Shown piece after piece: positions 45,118-54,600 of a stretch of 64,000 nucleotides of DNA. Source of the DNA: an uncultured Fluviicola sp. (GTDB lineage Bacteria > Bacteroidota > Bacteroidia > Flavobacteriales_D > Crocinitomicaceae). The stretch spans positions 248,001 to 312,000 of the forward strand of contig CAJVYC010000001.1 in the NCBI GenBank assembly GCA_913009205.1, read 5' to 3'. The stretch's first letter is position 1. The number at the start of each line of letters is the position of its first letter. Both the position numbers and the translations under genes were made by a program. The notes beneath the pieces were generated by a model. It ran no database searches. It saw nothing but the letters and a program-made list of their open reading frames with translations, and was not told where the DNA came from.

Positions 45118-45885
45118 TTACTTGTTCAGTTTATTCATTTTATAGGCTACAGTTCCGTATTCCAACGGTCTAAATATTCGAATAAGGAAGCTAACCAATT
45201 TTCCAGGTCGAACTATTTTTATTCCATACTTAGACACATCTTTATCTCTGGTCTCAACATACGTTGCACGGCCTTGCGCAGTATGAAGATTCGAATATGC
45301 AATAGCAACTTCCCACGCTTCATCTCTTGCAAAATCCATCGCGAATTTGGCAATCTTCTCATCTACTCCACCCAAAATCAAATCTATTGGTTTGAGCGGC
45401 CAGAATATAGAAGACAATTGATCTTGAACATCATCAACCAACGACTCGAGAACCACATTGATCTTATCAAAATCATCGTGAATAGAATGAATATCGGTGG
45501 GCTGTGCCTCACTTGCCGCAATTCCTAAATCCAAACTAATGTGAGCATTCATTCCTACAAACAAATGTTGAATGACCATTGGACTCCAAAAGCGCGCAGA
45601 ATCGAAAGCGATCTTCCAAGAAGTCGAACACCTCTCTCCATTTTGATATTGATGGTTCGCCAAAAGATAACGGTTTGCAAAAATGATATCGAGCTTTTCC
45701 ATACGAGGATTGTCATCGAAATAACCTTCCTCTATCTTATCCTTTACGGCTAAAGTTACGCGTTTGTAAAGCGCAGCAAAATACCCCATTCTACTTTTCT
45801 TATGAATTGAATCTAAAATAATAACATCGAGCTGTTCGATTACTTGGTCAACGTTTGTGGGAAGTACAAATTCTACTGAACTCAT
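45118..45885 (-). CDS. DUF5995 family protein
   Basis: A 255-residue protein of the DUF5995 family. The pattern DKIEEGYFDDNPRMEKLDII, FANRYLLANHQYQNGERCST, SWKIAFDSARFWSPMVIQHL and FVGMNAHISLDLGIAASE is diagnostic. The His and Asp residues in NAHISLDLG suggest a metal-binding helical enzyme, but no activity is known to me. Confidence 0.88.
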   Translation of the reverse strand: MSSVEFVLPTNVDQVIEQLDVIILDSIHKKSRMGYFAALYKRVTLAVKDKIEEGYFDDNPRMEKLDIIFANRYLLANHQYQNGERCSTSWKIAFDSARFWSPMVIQHLFVGMNAHISLDLGIAASEAQPTDIHSIHDDFDKINVVLESLVDDVQDQLSSIFWPLKPIDLILGGVDEKIAKFAMDFARDEAWEVAIAYSNLHTAQGRATYVETRDKDVSKYGIKIVRPGKLVSFLIRIFRPLEYGTVAYKMNKLNK

Positions 45886-45926
45886 TATTAAAAAGATGAA
45901 TTATTAATTGATAATTCGCAATTGGG

Positions 45927-47792
45927 CTACTCGTACTCAGAAAGTTCTAACCAGCGCATTTCCTTATCTCCCAATTCAGCGACAACTTTAGAAAGACGTT
46001 CCCCCGCTTTCATAAGATCCTCATTGCTTGACGATTCGTCTGAAAGTACCGTTGTCATTTCAGCTTTTTCCTTTTCAAGGTTTTCCATATCCTTTTCAAG
46101 TCCTTCAAATTCTTGACGTTCCTTAAAAGATAGTTTTATCTTTTCTTTAAGCGATTCGGGCTTCTTTTCAACAACCTTCACCTCTTCTTTAACGTATTTA
46201 TTTGCGTCTTTACCCTCCCTAAGTATATTTTTTCTGTACTCCGTATAGTTCCCTAAAATATCGCTGATTTCACCATCGCCTTTGAAAACGAACATATGAT
46301 CGACCATTTTATCCATGAAGTATCTATCATGAGAAACAACGATTAGACAGCCTTGGAAGCTTCTCAAATAATCTTCAAGAACGCTCATTACAAAAATATC
46401 GAGATCATTTGTTGGCTCATCGAGAATCAAGAAGTTCGGGTTTTTCATCAAAACCGTCATCAATTTCAATCGACGTTTCTCACCTCCACTCAACTTAGAA
46501 ACGAAATTATAATGCATGTCTCTGTTGAACAGGAACTTCTCCAAGAACTGTGCAGCTCCCATTTCACGTCCTTTTTCCAATGGAATAAATTCGGCGATAT
46601 CACGAATTACATCGATGACTTTTTGATCCTCTTTGGCTTCTAACAATTGTTGGTCGTAATAACCAAAAACTACTGTTTCACCTGTAACTACTTTTCCTTT
46701 ATCGGTAGGCTCAAGGCCCATAATCATATTTAAGAAAGTCGATTTTCCAGTTCCGTTATTCCCAACAATTCCAATCCGTTCTTGTCTTTTAAAAACGTAA
46801 GAAAGCTCGTTTAAAATCTTTGTATCACCAAATGCTTTTCCAATTTTATGCAACTCAAGAATCTTTGTTCCCAAACGCTCCATTTTAACTGGAATGTCCA
46901 ATTCAGAGCGATCTATATGTTGCTTTGCAACTTTTTTCACATCGTGAAAAGCTTCAATCCTAGCCTTCTGTTTCGTCCCTCTCGCTTTTGGCTGCTTGCG
47001 CATCCAATCTAACTCCTTACGGAATTGATTCTTTGCTTTGCCAATCGTGGTATCTCTGTTCTCATTTCTTTCGGCTTTCTTCTCAAGGTAATAAGAGAAG
47101 TTTCCTTTGTATTTATAAATCGTTTTGTCTTCCAATTCAAGAATTGTATCGCAAATAACCTCCAAGAAATAACGGTCGTGCGTTACCATCAAAATCGTAC
47201 TCTTTGATTTAGAAAGGTACGATTCCAACCATTCAATCATGTCCAGATCCAGGTGATTGGTAGGCTCATCAAGAATTAGAAACTCAGGTTCTGCAACCAA
47301 AACTTTGGCAAGTGCAACACGTTTCTTTTGTCCACCGGACAGGGTACTGACTAGTTTGTGTGTATCGACAAGTTTCAGAACAGAAAGAATTTGATCCACT
47401 CGAACTTCAACATCCCAAGCATTTAACTCTGTGATCGCCTCAAAAGATGCAGCAATTAAATCTTCATCTTCCAAGCGCATTGCTCGGTTGTAATCCTTTA
47501 CGGCTTTAAGCTCTGGCAAATCATGTGCAAAAATCTCTTCCAAAATTGTATTGGATTCATTAAGATTCTCACCTTGTTCCATGAACGCAATTCGAAGGTC
47601 TTTTCTGAAAACAACCCGCCCAGAATCGATTGATTCCTGACCTAACAAACAACGAAGAAGCGTAGTCTTACCACTTCCGTTTTTAGCAACAATTGCTGCT
47701 TTTTGGCCTTGTTCAATTCCGAATGTCAAATCCTCAAAGAGGTATCTGTCACCGAATGATTTAGTACATTCTTCTACTGAAAGGAAATTCAT
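45927..47792 (-). CDS. ABC-F family ATPase (Uup-like)
   Basis: A 621-residue soluble ATPase with two ABC domains and no membrane part; ABC-F proteins act on the ribosome E-site to relieve stalls. The first domain has Walker A VAKNGSGKTTLLRCLL and signature TLSGGQKKRVALAKVLV; the second has VGNNGTGKSTFLNMIM and KLSGGEKRRLKLMTVL. The linker contains the antibiotic-resistance or P-site-tRNA-interaction motif region, and the C-terminus is a charged coiled coil (LEKDMENLEKEKAEMTTVL), as in Uup. It lies three bases after DUF4293, in the same direction. Confidence 0.93.
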   Translation of the reverse strand: MNFLSVEECTKSFGDRYLFEDLTFGIEQGQKAAIVAKNGSGKTTLLRCLLGQESIDSGRVVFRKDLRIAFMEQGENLNESNTILEEIFAHDLPELKAVKDYNRAMRLEDEDLIAASFEAITELNAWDVEVRVDQILSVLKLVDTHKLVSTLSGGQKKRVALAKVLVAEPEFLILDEPTNHLDLDMIEWLESYLSKSKSTILMVTHDRYFLEVICDTILELEDKTIYKYKGNFSYYLEKKAERNENRDTTIGKAKNQFRKELDWMRKQPKARGTKQKARIEAFHDVKKVAKQHIDRSELDIPVKMERLGTKILELHKIGKAFGDTKILNELSYVFKRQERIGIVGNNGTGKSTFLNMIMGLEPTDKGKVVTGETVVFGYYDQQLLEAKEDQKVIDVIRDIAEFIPLEKGREMGAAQFLEKFLFNRDMHYNFVSKLSGGEKRRLKLMTVLMKNPNFLILDEPTNDLDIFVMSVLEDYLRSFQGCLIVVSHDRYFMDKMVDHMFVFKGDGEISDILGNYTEYRKNILREGKDANKYVKEEVKVVEKKPESLKEKIKLSFKERQEFEGLEKDMENLEKEKAEMTTVLSDESSSNEDLMKAGERLSKVVAELGDKEMRWLELSEYE

Positions 47793-47795
47793 GTT

Positions 47796-48272
47796 TTAAC
47801 GTAAACGATCGAGTGAATCCAGCAATTTTTTGTCTCGCTTAATTCCGATGTTCGCTAGAAATGAAAATGGGAACCCAATGATGAAAAGCCAATAACCTAG
47901 ACCCATTTCACGGCTTGTAATTTTAGCTTCAACCAATCCATCTCCCCAAATTGAAAGAAAAAAGATTGCGGTTAAGCTAAGGAAATAAAGGAAAAATACA
48001 GTTCTTCCCAATTTGAATTGTCGGTTTATATTTTTAAAAGCCATCAAACAAATGAAAGTCAAAAGCACCAATGATATCAAGCCTATAAACAATGGGAAAG
48101 TTGATGTTCCCAATATCTTTCCGTTTATAACAGAATATTCTGTAACACCCCATGAATTAAATGTAAATCGTGAAGTTTTATTTACAAAACTAAACAATGG
48201 ACTTCCGATAGCCACAATAGAAACGAGGATGATAATAATCCCTAAATAAATGGTTTGAACGCGTTGTATCAT
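47796..48272 (-). CDS. DUF4293 membrane protein
   Basis: A 158-residue membrane protein of the Bacteroidota-specific DUF4293 family. The N-terminus MIQRVQTIYLGIIIILVSIV is diagnostic. Four membrane segments are visible, at about 7-28, 55-80, 90-110 and 122-145. Function unknown. It heads a two-gene unit with the ABC-F gene. A TATCTTTG box lies 17 bases upstream of the ATG. Confidence 0.9.
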   Translation of the reverse strand: MIQRVQTIYLGIIIILVSIVAIGSPLFSFVNKTSRFTFNSWGVTEYSVINGKILGTSTFPLFIGLISLVLLTFICLMAFKNINRQFKLGRTVFFLYFLSLTAIFFLSIWGDGLVEAKITSREMGLGYWLFIIGFPFSFLANIGIKRDKKLLDSLDRLR

Positions 48273-48289
48273 TACTCAAATTTGAAGTC

Positions 48290-48297
48290 CAAAGATA
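48290..48297 (-). promoter_or_regulatory. -7 box for the DUF4293/ABC-F unit
   Basis: TATCTTTG on the minus strand, 17 bases before the ATG at 48272. No clear -33 element. Confidence 0.45.
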
Positions 48298-48373
48298 CTG
48301 CTTTTAGTGGAAGAGAGAGAAGACTTTTAAATTGATTTGTAGGTAAAATTAAGAACGCGTAACTGGTTTCGAT

Positions 48374-48570
48374 TTATAAATCATCGTCCAACAAATCGAT
48401 AGCATCGTTATCCATTTTACTTTTCACGAATCGTGAGACTATTTTGTAATCTTCAGGACCCATGCAAGAAGAAGGAAAAAAGTAGTTAGTTTCTAGGTTC
48501 AACAAAATAAATCCAGCCGACATTTGACAGTCATTAAGGTTGCTCCATTGTTTTGATTTTTTATTCCCGT
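48374..48570 (-). pseudogene. Possible gene fragment downstream of aroC
   Basis: Past the aroC stop, a frame that overlaps the end of aroC stays open and gives [60 protein letters not shown]. The composition looks protein-like, with two cysteines, but the only ATG that does not run inside aroC (48523) would give a 49-residue product without a signal. I read it as the 3' end of a lost gene left beside aroC, or a very small unknown gene. Confidence 0.3.
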
Positions 48571-49640
48571 CTTCTATCAGGGTAATCGATTCTGCTGTTG
48601 TGGAGCAAGTAGAAATCAAGAATTGTAATCGCGGCCATCGCCTCAACGATTGCTACCGCTCTTGGAACAACACAAGGATCGTGACGGCCTTTGCCTTGCA
48701 TTTCAACGATTTTATCCTTTGCATTGAGCGTTTGTTGTTTTTGAATCAAGGTTGCAACAGGCTTGAATGCTATTCTCATATTAATTACCATTCCATTGGA
48801 GATCCCGCCTTGAATCCCACCTGAATGGTTCGTTTGCGTGCTTCCGTCTTCATTAAACAAATCGTTGTGTTCCGATCCTTTCATTTCGATGCAATCAAAA
48901 CCACTTCCGTATTCAAAGCCTTTCACTGCATTAATGGACAACATCGCTTTGCCAAGATCGGCGTGGAGCTTGTCGAAAACAGGTTCGCCCAATCCTGGCG
49001 GAACATGATTGATTTCACAAACAATGCTTCCTCCAATTGTGTCGCCGGCCTTCTTTATTTCTTTAATCAAATATTCCATTTTTGCGGCATCTTCAACATT
49101 TGGGCATCGAACGGAATTATTTTCAATTTCATTGTAATCAACCTCGCCTAGCAGTTTCACAGACCCAACTTGATCTACATATGCAACAATGTCGATTCCT
49201 TTAAGTTCTAATATTTGTTTGGCAATTGATCCCGCTACAACGCGGCATGCTGTTTCTCGAGCAGATGACCTCCCTCCTCCTCTATAATCTCGATTTCCGT
49301 ACTTTTTATCGTACGTAAAATCGGCATGAGACGGACGGTAAACCTCTTTAATATGATCGTAATCTTTTGACTTTTGATTGTCGTTTGGAATAATGAAACC
49401 TATCGAAGTTCCAGTCGTTTTGCCTTCAAACAATCCCGATAAAATTTGAACTTTATCCGACTCTTTTCGTTGCGTTACAATTTCAGACTGCCCAGGCTTT
49501 CGTCTGTCTAAATCTGCTTGAATAGCATCCAAATCAATTGAAACATTTGACGGAACTCCATCTATAACACCTCCAATGGCAATCCCGTGAGATTCACCGA
49601 AGGTAGAGAGTTTGAATATGGTTCCGTAGGATGAGGACAT
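48561..49640 (-). CDS. aroC: Chorismate synthase
   Basis: A 359-residue enzyme making chorismate from EPSP with reduced FMN, the last step of the shikimate pathway. [51 protein letters not shown] and [13 protein letters not shown] are canonical motifs, and [20 protein letters not shown] marks the C-terminal active-site region. The end ([10 protein letters not shown]) is slightly longer than usual. Just upstream sit three TTAGATG repeats. Confidence 0.96.
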   Translation of the reverse strand: MSSSYGTIFKLSTFGESHGIAIGGVIDGVPSNVSIDLDAIQADLDRRKPGQSEIVTQRKESDKVQILSGLFEGKTTGTSIGFIIPNDNQKSKDYDHIKEVYRPSHADFTYDKKYGNRDYRGGGRSSARETACRVVAGSIAKQILELKGIDIVAYVDQVGSVKLLGEVDYNEIENNSVRCPNVEDAAKMEYLIKEIKKAGDTIGGSIVCEINHVPPGLGEPVFDKLHADLGKAMLSINAVKGFEYGSGFDCIEMKGSEHNDLFNEDGSTQTNHSGGIQGGISNGMVINMRIAFKPVATLIQKQQTLNAKDKIVEMQGKGRHDPCVVPRAVAIVEAMAAITILDFYLLHNSRIDYPDRRRE

Positions 49641-49656
49641 TTTTCGAAGTTAAAAT

Positions 49657-49682
49657 TTAGATGTTAGATGTTAGATGTTAGA
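49657..49682. repeat. Heptamer tandem repeat (TTAGATG)3 plus TTAGA
   Basis: Three perfect TTAGATG units and a partial fourth, between aroC and the phosphohexomutase gene. Similar heptamers occur at 51178-51201. Confidence 0.85.
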
Positions 49683-49716
49683 ATTTGGAACCTTCTAAGA
49701 TCTAAATTCTTCAATA

Positions 49717-51114
49717 TTACCCACAAATTGTTTCTTTCGTTACTTGAAGAATTTTTCTTACTTCTTCCATTGTCGGTGCTTCTGCATAAGTTCTAAGAAC
49801 GGGCTCCGTTCCAGAAGGACGAATCATGACCCATCTATTTTCATCAAAGAAATACTTGAATCCGTCAATAGTTCCCACTTCTTTTACTTGGTATTCACCA
49901 AAGCTTTTGTAATGATCAGCCTTACAATTCGCAACGATTTTTTGCTTCAATTCTTCTGTAATATGTAAATCGCTTCTTTCAAATTTAAAGGGCCCAACGA
50001 TTTCGTAAACTTCACGAATCAAGTCGTCCAGTGTCTTTCCTGATTTCGCCATGAATTCCCAGATGATTAATCCCATCCAAATCCCATCACGTTCAGGAAT
50101 GTGTCCTTTCGTAGCAATTCCTCCTGATTCTTCACCTCCAACAAGCACGTCTTCTTCAATCATTATGCTCGCGATGTACTTGAATCCAATCTTCACAACT
50201 TCACTTTCCAAACCGTAATGATCTGCCATTACTTTAACTCTAGGAGTTGTACTAAAAGCCGTTGCGACTTTACCCGTCATTCCTTTGTAATGTTTCAAGT
50301 AATGAATCAATAAAAGTATGATGTGGTGGGAATCGATGAATTCACCCGATCCGTTGTACAAGCCAATTCTATCGGCGTCACCATCTGTTGCTAAGGCGCA
50401 ATCTATATCTCCTCTTTCTTTAATGAAAGATTCTAATTCTTGTAAATTCTTTGCAATCGGCTCTGGAGCTTGCCCCATAAAAGAGGGATTGTTCTCACAA
50501 TGCAAGAAATGCGTATTTGGAAGTAAACGTTTCAATGCATTCTGACCTGAACCGTACATTGCATCATACGCCAAAACCAATCCTGATTTCTCAATCGCAT
50601 CAAGGTCAAAGTTTGCTTTTGCATGATCAACATACATTGTTTCCAAATCAATCACTTCGATCAAATCGCTGTCCATTGAAATTGAGGCCAAATCGATATT
50701 ACTCACTTCTGGAATGATATCTTCAACTTCTTGAACTTTCTCTGGTGACAATGGCCCTCCGTGGTGAGATTTCAACTTAAACCCGTTGTAAGAAGGCGGA
50801 TTGTGACTTGCTGTAATAACAACTCCGACCGAACAACCCAACTTTACAGCTCCAAGTGAAACCATTGGTGTTGAAACAAATCCTATCGCCATTTTAACTG
50901 GAATACCGGCATTGATAAAAACCTTAACTGCAGTTTCAGTAAACAACGCTCCGGAAAATCGACAATCATGTCCGATAACCACACTCGGCTGATCGAAATT
51001 TTGTTTTAACCATTCAGCCGTCGCGACAGTTACTCTCGCTACGTTTTCTACAGTGTAATCATCCGCGATAATTGCTCTCCACCCGTCTGTACCAAATTTT
51101 ATTTTCTTTGACAA
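49717..51114 (-). CDS. Phosphoglucomutase/phosphomannomutase family protein
   Basis: A 465-residue alpha-D-phosphohexomutase. KIKFGTDGWRAIIADDYTVE is the N-terminal domain start, TASHNPPSYNGFKLK holds the phosphoserine (Ser103), TDGDADRIGL is the metal loop, GGEESGGIATKGHIPERDGI is the sugar-binding loop, and RPSGTEPVLRTYAEAP the phosphate-binding end. The sugar loop GEESGG fits phosphoglucomutase or phosphomannomutase, in contrast to the GlmM-like enzyme at 28482. The start codon is TTG at 51114; there is no upstream ATG, and a TATATTTG box lies 24 bases before it. Confidence 0.9.
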   Translation of the reverse strand: MSKKIKFGTDGWRAIIADDYTVENVARVTVATAEWLKQNFDQPSVVIGHDCRFSGALFTETAVKVFINAGIPVKMAIGFVSTPMVSLGAVKLGCSVGVVITASHNPPSYNGFKLKSHHGGPLSPEKVQEVEDIIPEVSNIDLASISMDSDLIEVIDLETMYVDHAKANFDLDAIEKSGLVLAYDAMYGSGQNALKRLLPNTHFLHCENNPSFMGQAPEPIAKNLQELESFIKERGDIDCALATDGDADRIGLYNGSGEFIDSHHIILLLIHYLKHYKGMTGKVATAFSTTPRVKVMADHYGLESEVVKIGFKYIASIMIEEDVLVGGEESGGIATKGHIPERDGIWMGLIIWEFMAKSGKTLDDLIREVYEIVGPFKFERSDLHITEELKQKIVANCKADHYKSFGEYQVKEVGTIDGFKYFFDENRWVMIRPSGTEPVLRTYAEAPTMEEVRKILQVTKETICG

Positions 51115-51138
51115 ATTGCTCTCTTTTTAATGATAGTA

Positions 51139-51146
51139 CAAATATA
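51139..51146 (-). promoter_or_regulatory. -7 box for the phosphohexomutase
   Basis: TATATTTG on the minus strand, 24 bases before the TTG start codon. Its position supports that start. Confidence 0.4.
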
Positions 51147-51156
51147 GTTAGATTTT

Positions 51157-51201
51157 GGATATTGGATGGTTGATGTCGGATATTGGATATTGGATATTGG
51201 A
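51157..51201. repeat. Heptamer tandem repeat (GGATATT)n
   Basis: Three perfect GGATATT units and a partial fourth at 51178-51201, with degenerate units extending back to 51157. Located between the histidine kinase and the phosphohexomutase. Confidence 0.85.
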
Positions 51202-51339
51202 CCGCTGCGCTTTTGGATTGTTAGACTTTTAGATTTTAGACTATTTGTGTTTCATTGAAATCTTATCAAATCTAAAAGCCATTGCCAATCTAAATTCTAC
51301 TATCTAAAAACTAGACACGACTGATCTGTTATCGAAAAC

Positions 51340-52779
51340 CTATTTCGAAAATGTAATTCGATATTCCAGTCCTTTATCTGTATTTGAAACCACTTTCTCC
51401 GCATCCAATTGGTCGCAAAGAACATCTATCAATGAAAATCCAAGGCCATCTGAGAGTTGATCGTTAATGTATCCTGGACCATCATCACCTACAACAAGAA
51501 TATAATTGTCTTTGGCTTCTTTCAATACTAACTTGAAACAACCTCCAGGTTTCAAACCATACTTAAATGCGTTGCATGTTATTTCATTCATGATTAAAGC
51601 AACTGGGATTGATCGTTCCAAACTTAGCGCATGGTTGTTGACATTAATATCAATGTTCACTTGAATATTTGGAACTTCTAAATAAGTATTGATCAGAGAT
51701 TTTGCTAATTCCGTGAAGTACGTTTTCATTTCAAAACTTTCAATACTTTTTTGCTGATACAATAGTTCATGAACCATCGCCATGGTGCGCACTCTATTGA
51801 TACTCGTTCCAAATTCTTTTCGGAAACTTGCATTCGTTTGCTTCGCCATCTGGAGGTTTAGCAAACTAGAAATTACTTGAAGGTTGTTTTTTACGCGGTG
51901 ATGAATCTCTTGGATCAGCACTTCTTTTTGCTGAAGTGATTGCTTTAATTGCTCTTCTATATTTTTTCTTTTGAAAAAAACAGGAATTTCAATATCATGA
52001 TCAGAGGATACATTCGCTATCTCTTCAACATATTGCTCAATTTTGTGCGGAGGCGCCATGATAAACGTGCATGCATCTGCTCCTTGAGCCTCACAGGTAA
52101 CCTCGACAGTTGTCAAGGCGGTATCGTAACTTTCCTCAACCCATCCGGCAGAATATCCACAGTTCATTGTACAAACTGGATACTTCGATTTCTTACCCGC
52201 CTTAATCCAAGACTGTGCTTCAAATGAATTGTGATGCTGAAACTTAAGCATAAAGTCATCTCCTGGAATAGGGTTACTATCTGGTAAAATCTCAACATTT
52301 GCCCAGCCTGTATAGGCAAAATGAATAGGCCCTGCTGCTAATTTCTCAATCGGTTCCTTAAGAGTTAAGCTTTTATTAAAGGCAATTGAATCTTTCTTTC
52401 CGATTACTTTTGAATTGTCGTATAAGTAATTGTGACCTATACTTTCGGCTTCTTTTTCAGACCGATCAGAATACCGTTCCTTAATAAAGTCTATGAATTC
52501 ATAGCTCATCGAATCGGATCTAAAGAGAATATACCGCTGACCGTGAACGGTAATTTCTCCCGAAACAGGATCATAATTGAAATCTGTAAAATGCTCCGCT
52601 ACTTTCTCTTCAATTGCTCCGAAAATCTCTGAGAATGCATCGGGAACAATAACAGTAGCTGGACGTTGACCATCTTCTTGAATGAGAAGTCGCCTTTGCT
52701 CCAAAAGTTCATTTTCAAGAGCCTTAATTTTCTTTATTATTGCAGCCTTTTTCATCTTAAGCGCCCGTCCAATTCTCAT
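51340..52779 (-). CDS. V4R-domain sensor histidine kinase (HisKA_2/HWE type)
   Basis: A 479-residue soluble kinase. An N-terminal coiled coil (about 10-35) leads to a V4R ligand-binding domain (about 45-250), with [17 protein letters not shown]-like strands and the cysteine-rich end [13 protein letters not shown] ... [14 protein letters not shown] (Cys203, 207, 229, 237). The kinase part has [20 protein letters not shown], with phospho-acceptor His294, and a HATPase with [12 protein letters not shown] and VGDDGPGY. No membrane segment and no response regulator gene adjacent. It is 17 bases from the ornithine aminotransferase stop in the same direction, so probably co-transcribed with it. Confidence 0.87.
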   Translation of the reverse strand: MRIGRALKMKKAAIIKKIKALENELLEQRRLLIQEDGQRPATVIVPDAFSEIFGAIEEKVAEHFTDFNYDPVSGEITVHGQRYILFRSDSMSYEFIDFIKERYSDRSEKEAESIGHNYLYDNSKVIGKKDSIAFNKSLTLKEPIEKLAAGPIHFAYTGWANVEILPDSNPIPGDDFMLKFQHHNSFEAQSWIKAGKKSKYPVCTMNCGYSAGWVEESYDTALTTVEVTCEAQGADACTFIMAPPHKIEQYVEEIANVSSDHDIEIPVFFKRKNIEEQLKQSLQQKEVLIQEIHHRVKNNLQVISSLLNLQMAKQTNASFRKEFGTSINRVRTMAMVHELLYQQKSIESFEMKTYFTELAKSLINTYLEVPNIQVNIDINVNNHALSLERSIPVALIMNEITCNAFKYGLKPGGCFKLVLKEAKDNYILVVGDDGPGYINDQLSDGLGFSLIDVLCDQLDAEKVVSNTDKGLEYRITFSK

Positions 52780-52796
52780 TGAACTGGCACCAAAAT

Positions 52797-54083
52797 TTAT
52801 TTCTTAAATTCCTTGATTGTTTTCTCAATAATGGCAACACATTCCATTAATTGAGCTTCCGTCATTACTAATGGTGGTGCGAATCGAATAATATTTCCGT
52901 GTGTTGGTTTTGCCAAAAGACCATTTTCTTTAAGTGCTTCACAAAGATTCCAAGCTGTTTCGCTTTCTTCCGTATCATTTACAATGATCGCATTCAACAA
53001 GCCTTTTCCTCTAACTTTAAGAACCAAATCAGTAGAGTCAATTATTCTCTGCATTTCAGTTCTGAAAATATTTCCTAGGCGAAAAGCATTCTCGGCCAAT
53101 CTTTCATCTGTTACAACTTCTAACGCAGCCATCGCAACTTTAGCTGCAACAGGATTTCCACCAAAAGTAGAACCGTGTTGGCCTGGTTTGATGACATTCA
53201 TAATTTCGTTATTTGCCAATACGGCAGAAACAGGGTAAGCACCGCCTGAAATAGCCTTACCTAAGATAAGGATGTCTGGTTCAACATAAGAAGTTGGATC
53301 TTTTTGACATGAATTCGTACAGTTACAATCTCCGCATACTGCCAGTAATGAACCTGTTCTTGCGATTCCTGTTTGAACTTCATCCGCAATGAAAAGTGTT
53401 CCGTTTGCAGCGCACAATTCTTTCGCTTTTACCAAATATCCTTCGTCTGGAACATAAACTCCAGCTTCACCTTGAATAGGCTCAACTAAGAATCCTGCAA
53501 CGTTATCGTTGTCTTTAAGTGCTTTTGCCAATGCTTCGGTATCATTATAAGGAATACGAATAAACCCTGGTGTAAATGGTCCGAAGTTTTTCTGAGCAAT
53601 TGCATCATTCGAAAAAGAAACAATCGTTGTTGTTCTCCCATGGAAGTTGTTCTCACAAACGATAATTTGTGCTGAATCTTCACTGATTCCTTTTACTTCA
53701 TAAGCCCATTTTCTACACAACTTGATTGCTGTTTCAACAGCCTCAGCTCCGGTGTTCATTGGAAGAACTTTATCGAAACCGAAATATTGAGTTACAAATT
53801 TCTCGTATGGTCCAAGAACGTCATTGTAAAATGCTCTCGACGTAAGAGTTAATTTTTTCGTTTGCTCGATCATTGCCCCAATAATTTTTGGGTGACAGTG
53901 ACCTTGGTTTACTGCTGAATAAGCAGATAAGAAATCGTAGTATTTTTTACCATCTACGTCCCAAACATGAACTCCTTCTCCGCGCTCCAAAACCACTTCT
54001 AAAGGGTGATAATTGTGAGCACCGTACTTATCCTCCAAAGCGATTAGTTCTTGTGATGTAATTTTTTCCATCGTATCGTTCAT
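52797..54083 (-). CDS. rocD: Ornithine aminotransferase with a cysteine-rich insert
   Basis: A 428-residue PLP-dependent class III aminotransferase converting ornithine and 2-oxoglutarate to glutamate semialdehyde and glutamate. [52 protein letters not shown] and [12 protein letters not shown] are family motifs; [11 protein letters not shown] and [16 protein letters not shown] surround the Schiff-base Lys276. Between them, just before the Lys motif, is an insert with Cys250, 253, 255 and 259 ([18 protein letters not shown]), pattern C-x2-C-x-C-x3-C, where typical enzymes have a short DH/E-x-V loop. A promoter lies at 54195-54225. Confidence 0.92.
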   Translation of the reverse strand: MNDTMEKITSQELIALEDKYGAHNYHPLEVVLERGEGVHVWDVDGKKYYDFLSAYSAVNQGHCHPKIIGAMIEQTKKLTLTSRAFYNDVLGPYEKFVTQYFGFDKVLPMNTGAEAVETAIKLCRKWAYEVKGISEDSAQIIVCENNFHGRTTTIVSFSNDAIAQKNFGPFTPGFIRIPYNDTEALAKALKDNDNVAGFLVEPIQGEAGVYVPDEGYLVKAKELCAANGTLFIADEVQTGIARTGSLLAVCGDCNCTNSCQKDPTSYVEPDILILGKAISGGAYPVSAVLANNEIMNVIKPGQHGSTFGGNPVAAKVAMAALEVVTDERLAENAFRLGNIFRTEMQRIIDSTDLVLKVRGKGLLNAIIVNDTEESETAWNLCEALKENGLLAKPTHGNIIRFAPPLVMTEAQLMECVAIIEKTIKEFKK

Positions 54084-54194
54084 AATGTATTATTTAATTC
54101 CATCCACACCATTTATCTTGAATCTGCGTCAACACTTGATTCTCAAAAGCAATGCTTTTTCTTCTCATTCATTGGAGAGAAATCATCCGAGTTA

Positions 54195-54225
54195 CAAAAA
54201 TAAGGGATTAAGGCCGTATTGTCAA
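54195..54225 (-). promoter_or_regulatory. -33/-7 promoter for rocD and the histidine kinase
   Basis: On the minus strand, TTG (54225-54223), 20 bases, then TATTTTTG (54202-54195), close to the TTG-N19-TAnnTTTG consensus. It leaves a leader of about 105 bases before the rocD ATG. Confidence 0.5.
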
Positions 54226-54313
54226 TAGATTAGGTGCTATTGTTATAACGTTTATCCTGAAACTATGGGGAAGGCGAATCATTAAGTCTAAGATAGCAGT
54301 TTTACACCTTTAT

Positions 54314-54598
54314 TCAAGCTATTATTTTTTTAAACAACAGGCTACAATCATCACCTCCCATATCCGAGAAATTGATTTGATAAAAATAATCTTCTGCAAG
54401 AACGGCATACGTTCAGATTCGAACTTTTACAGGACCGATTTCATAGAAACTCAGGTTAAATTAACTTTGAAAAAAGAATGCTTTATGGCCGTCTATGGTT
54501 ATTTCTTTTGGACTATCTAGAACGTTAAATCCTGAAAGGATAAAGACATATGGTACTCGCCATTGCACTATGAAATCGAAGTTGAGTAAACAATCAAA
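54314..54598 (-). pseudogene. Decayed tandem copy of the adjacent lipoprotein gene
   Basis: The minus-strand frame ending at a TGA (54314-54316) gives SPKEITIDGHKAFFFQS, stop, FNLSFYEIGPVKVRI, stop, TYAVLAEDYFYQINFSDMGG. This lines up with the C-terminal half of the intact lipoprotein just upstream (PVEVKVDGVQSVYFLSIFDL ... KGDRFYQINFSDMES), including an exact FYQINFSDM. It ends directly at the stop codon of the intact copy, so it is the downstream half of a tandem duplication, now with two in-frame stops. The interval 54084-54313 holds only the rocD promoter. Confidence 0.75.
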
Positions 54599-54600
54599 TC

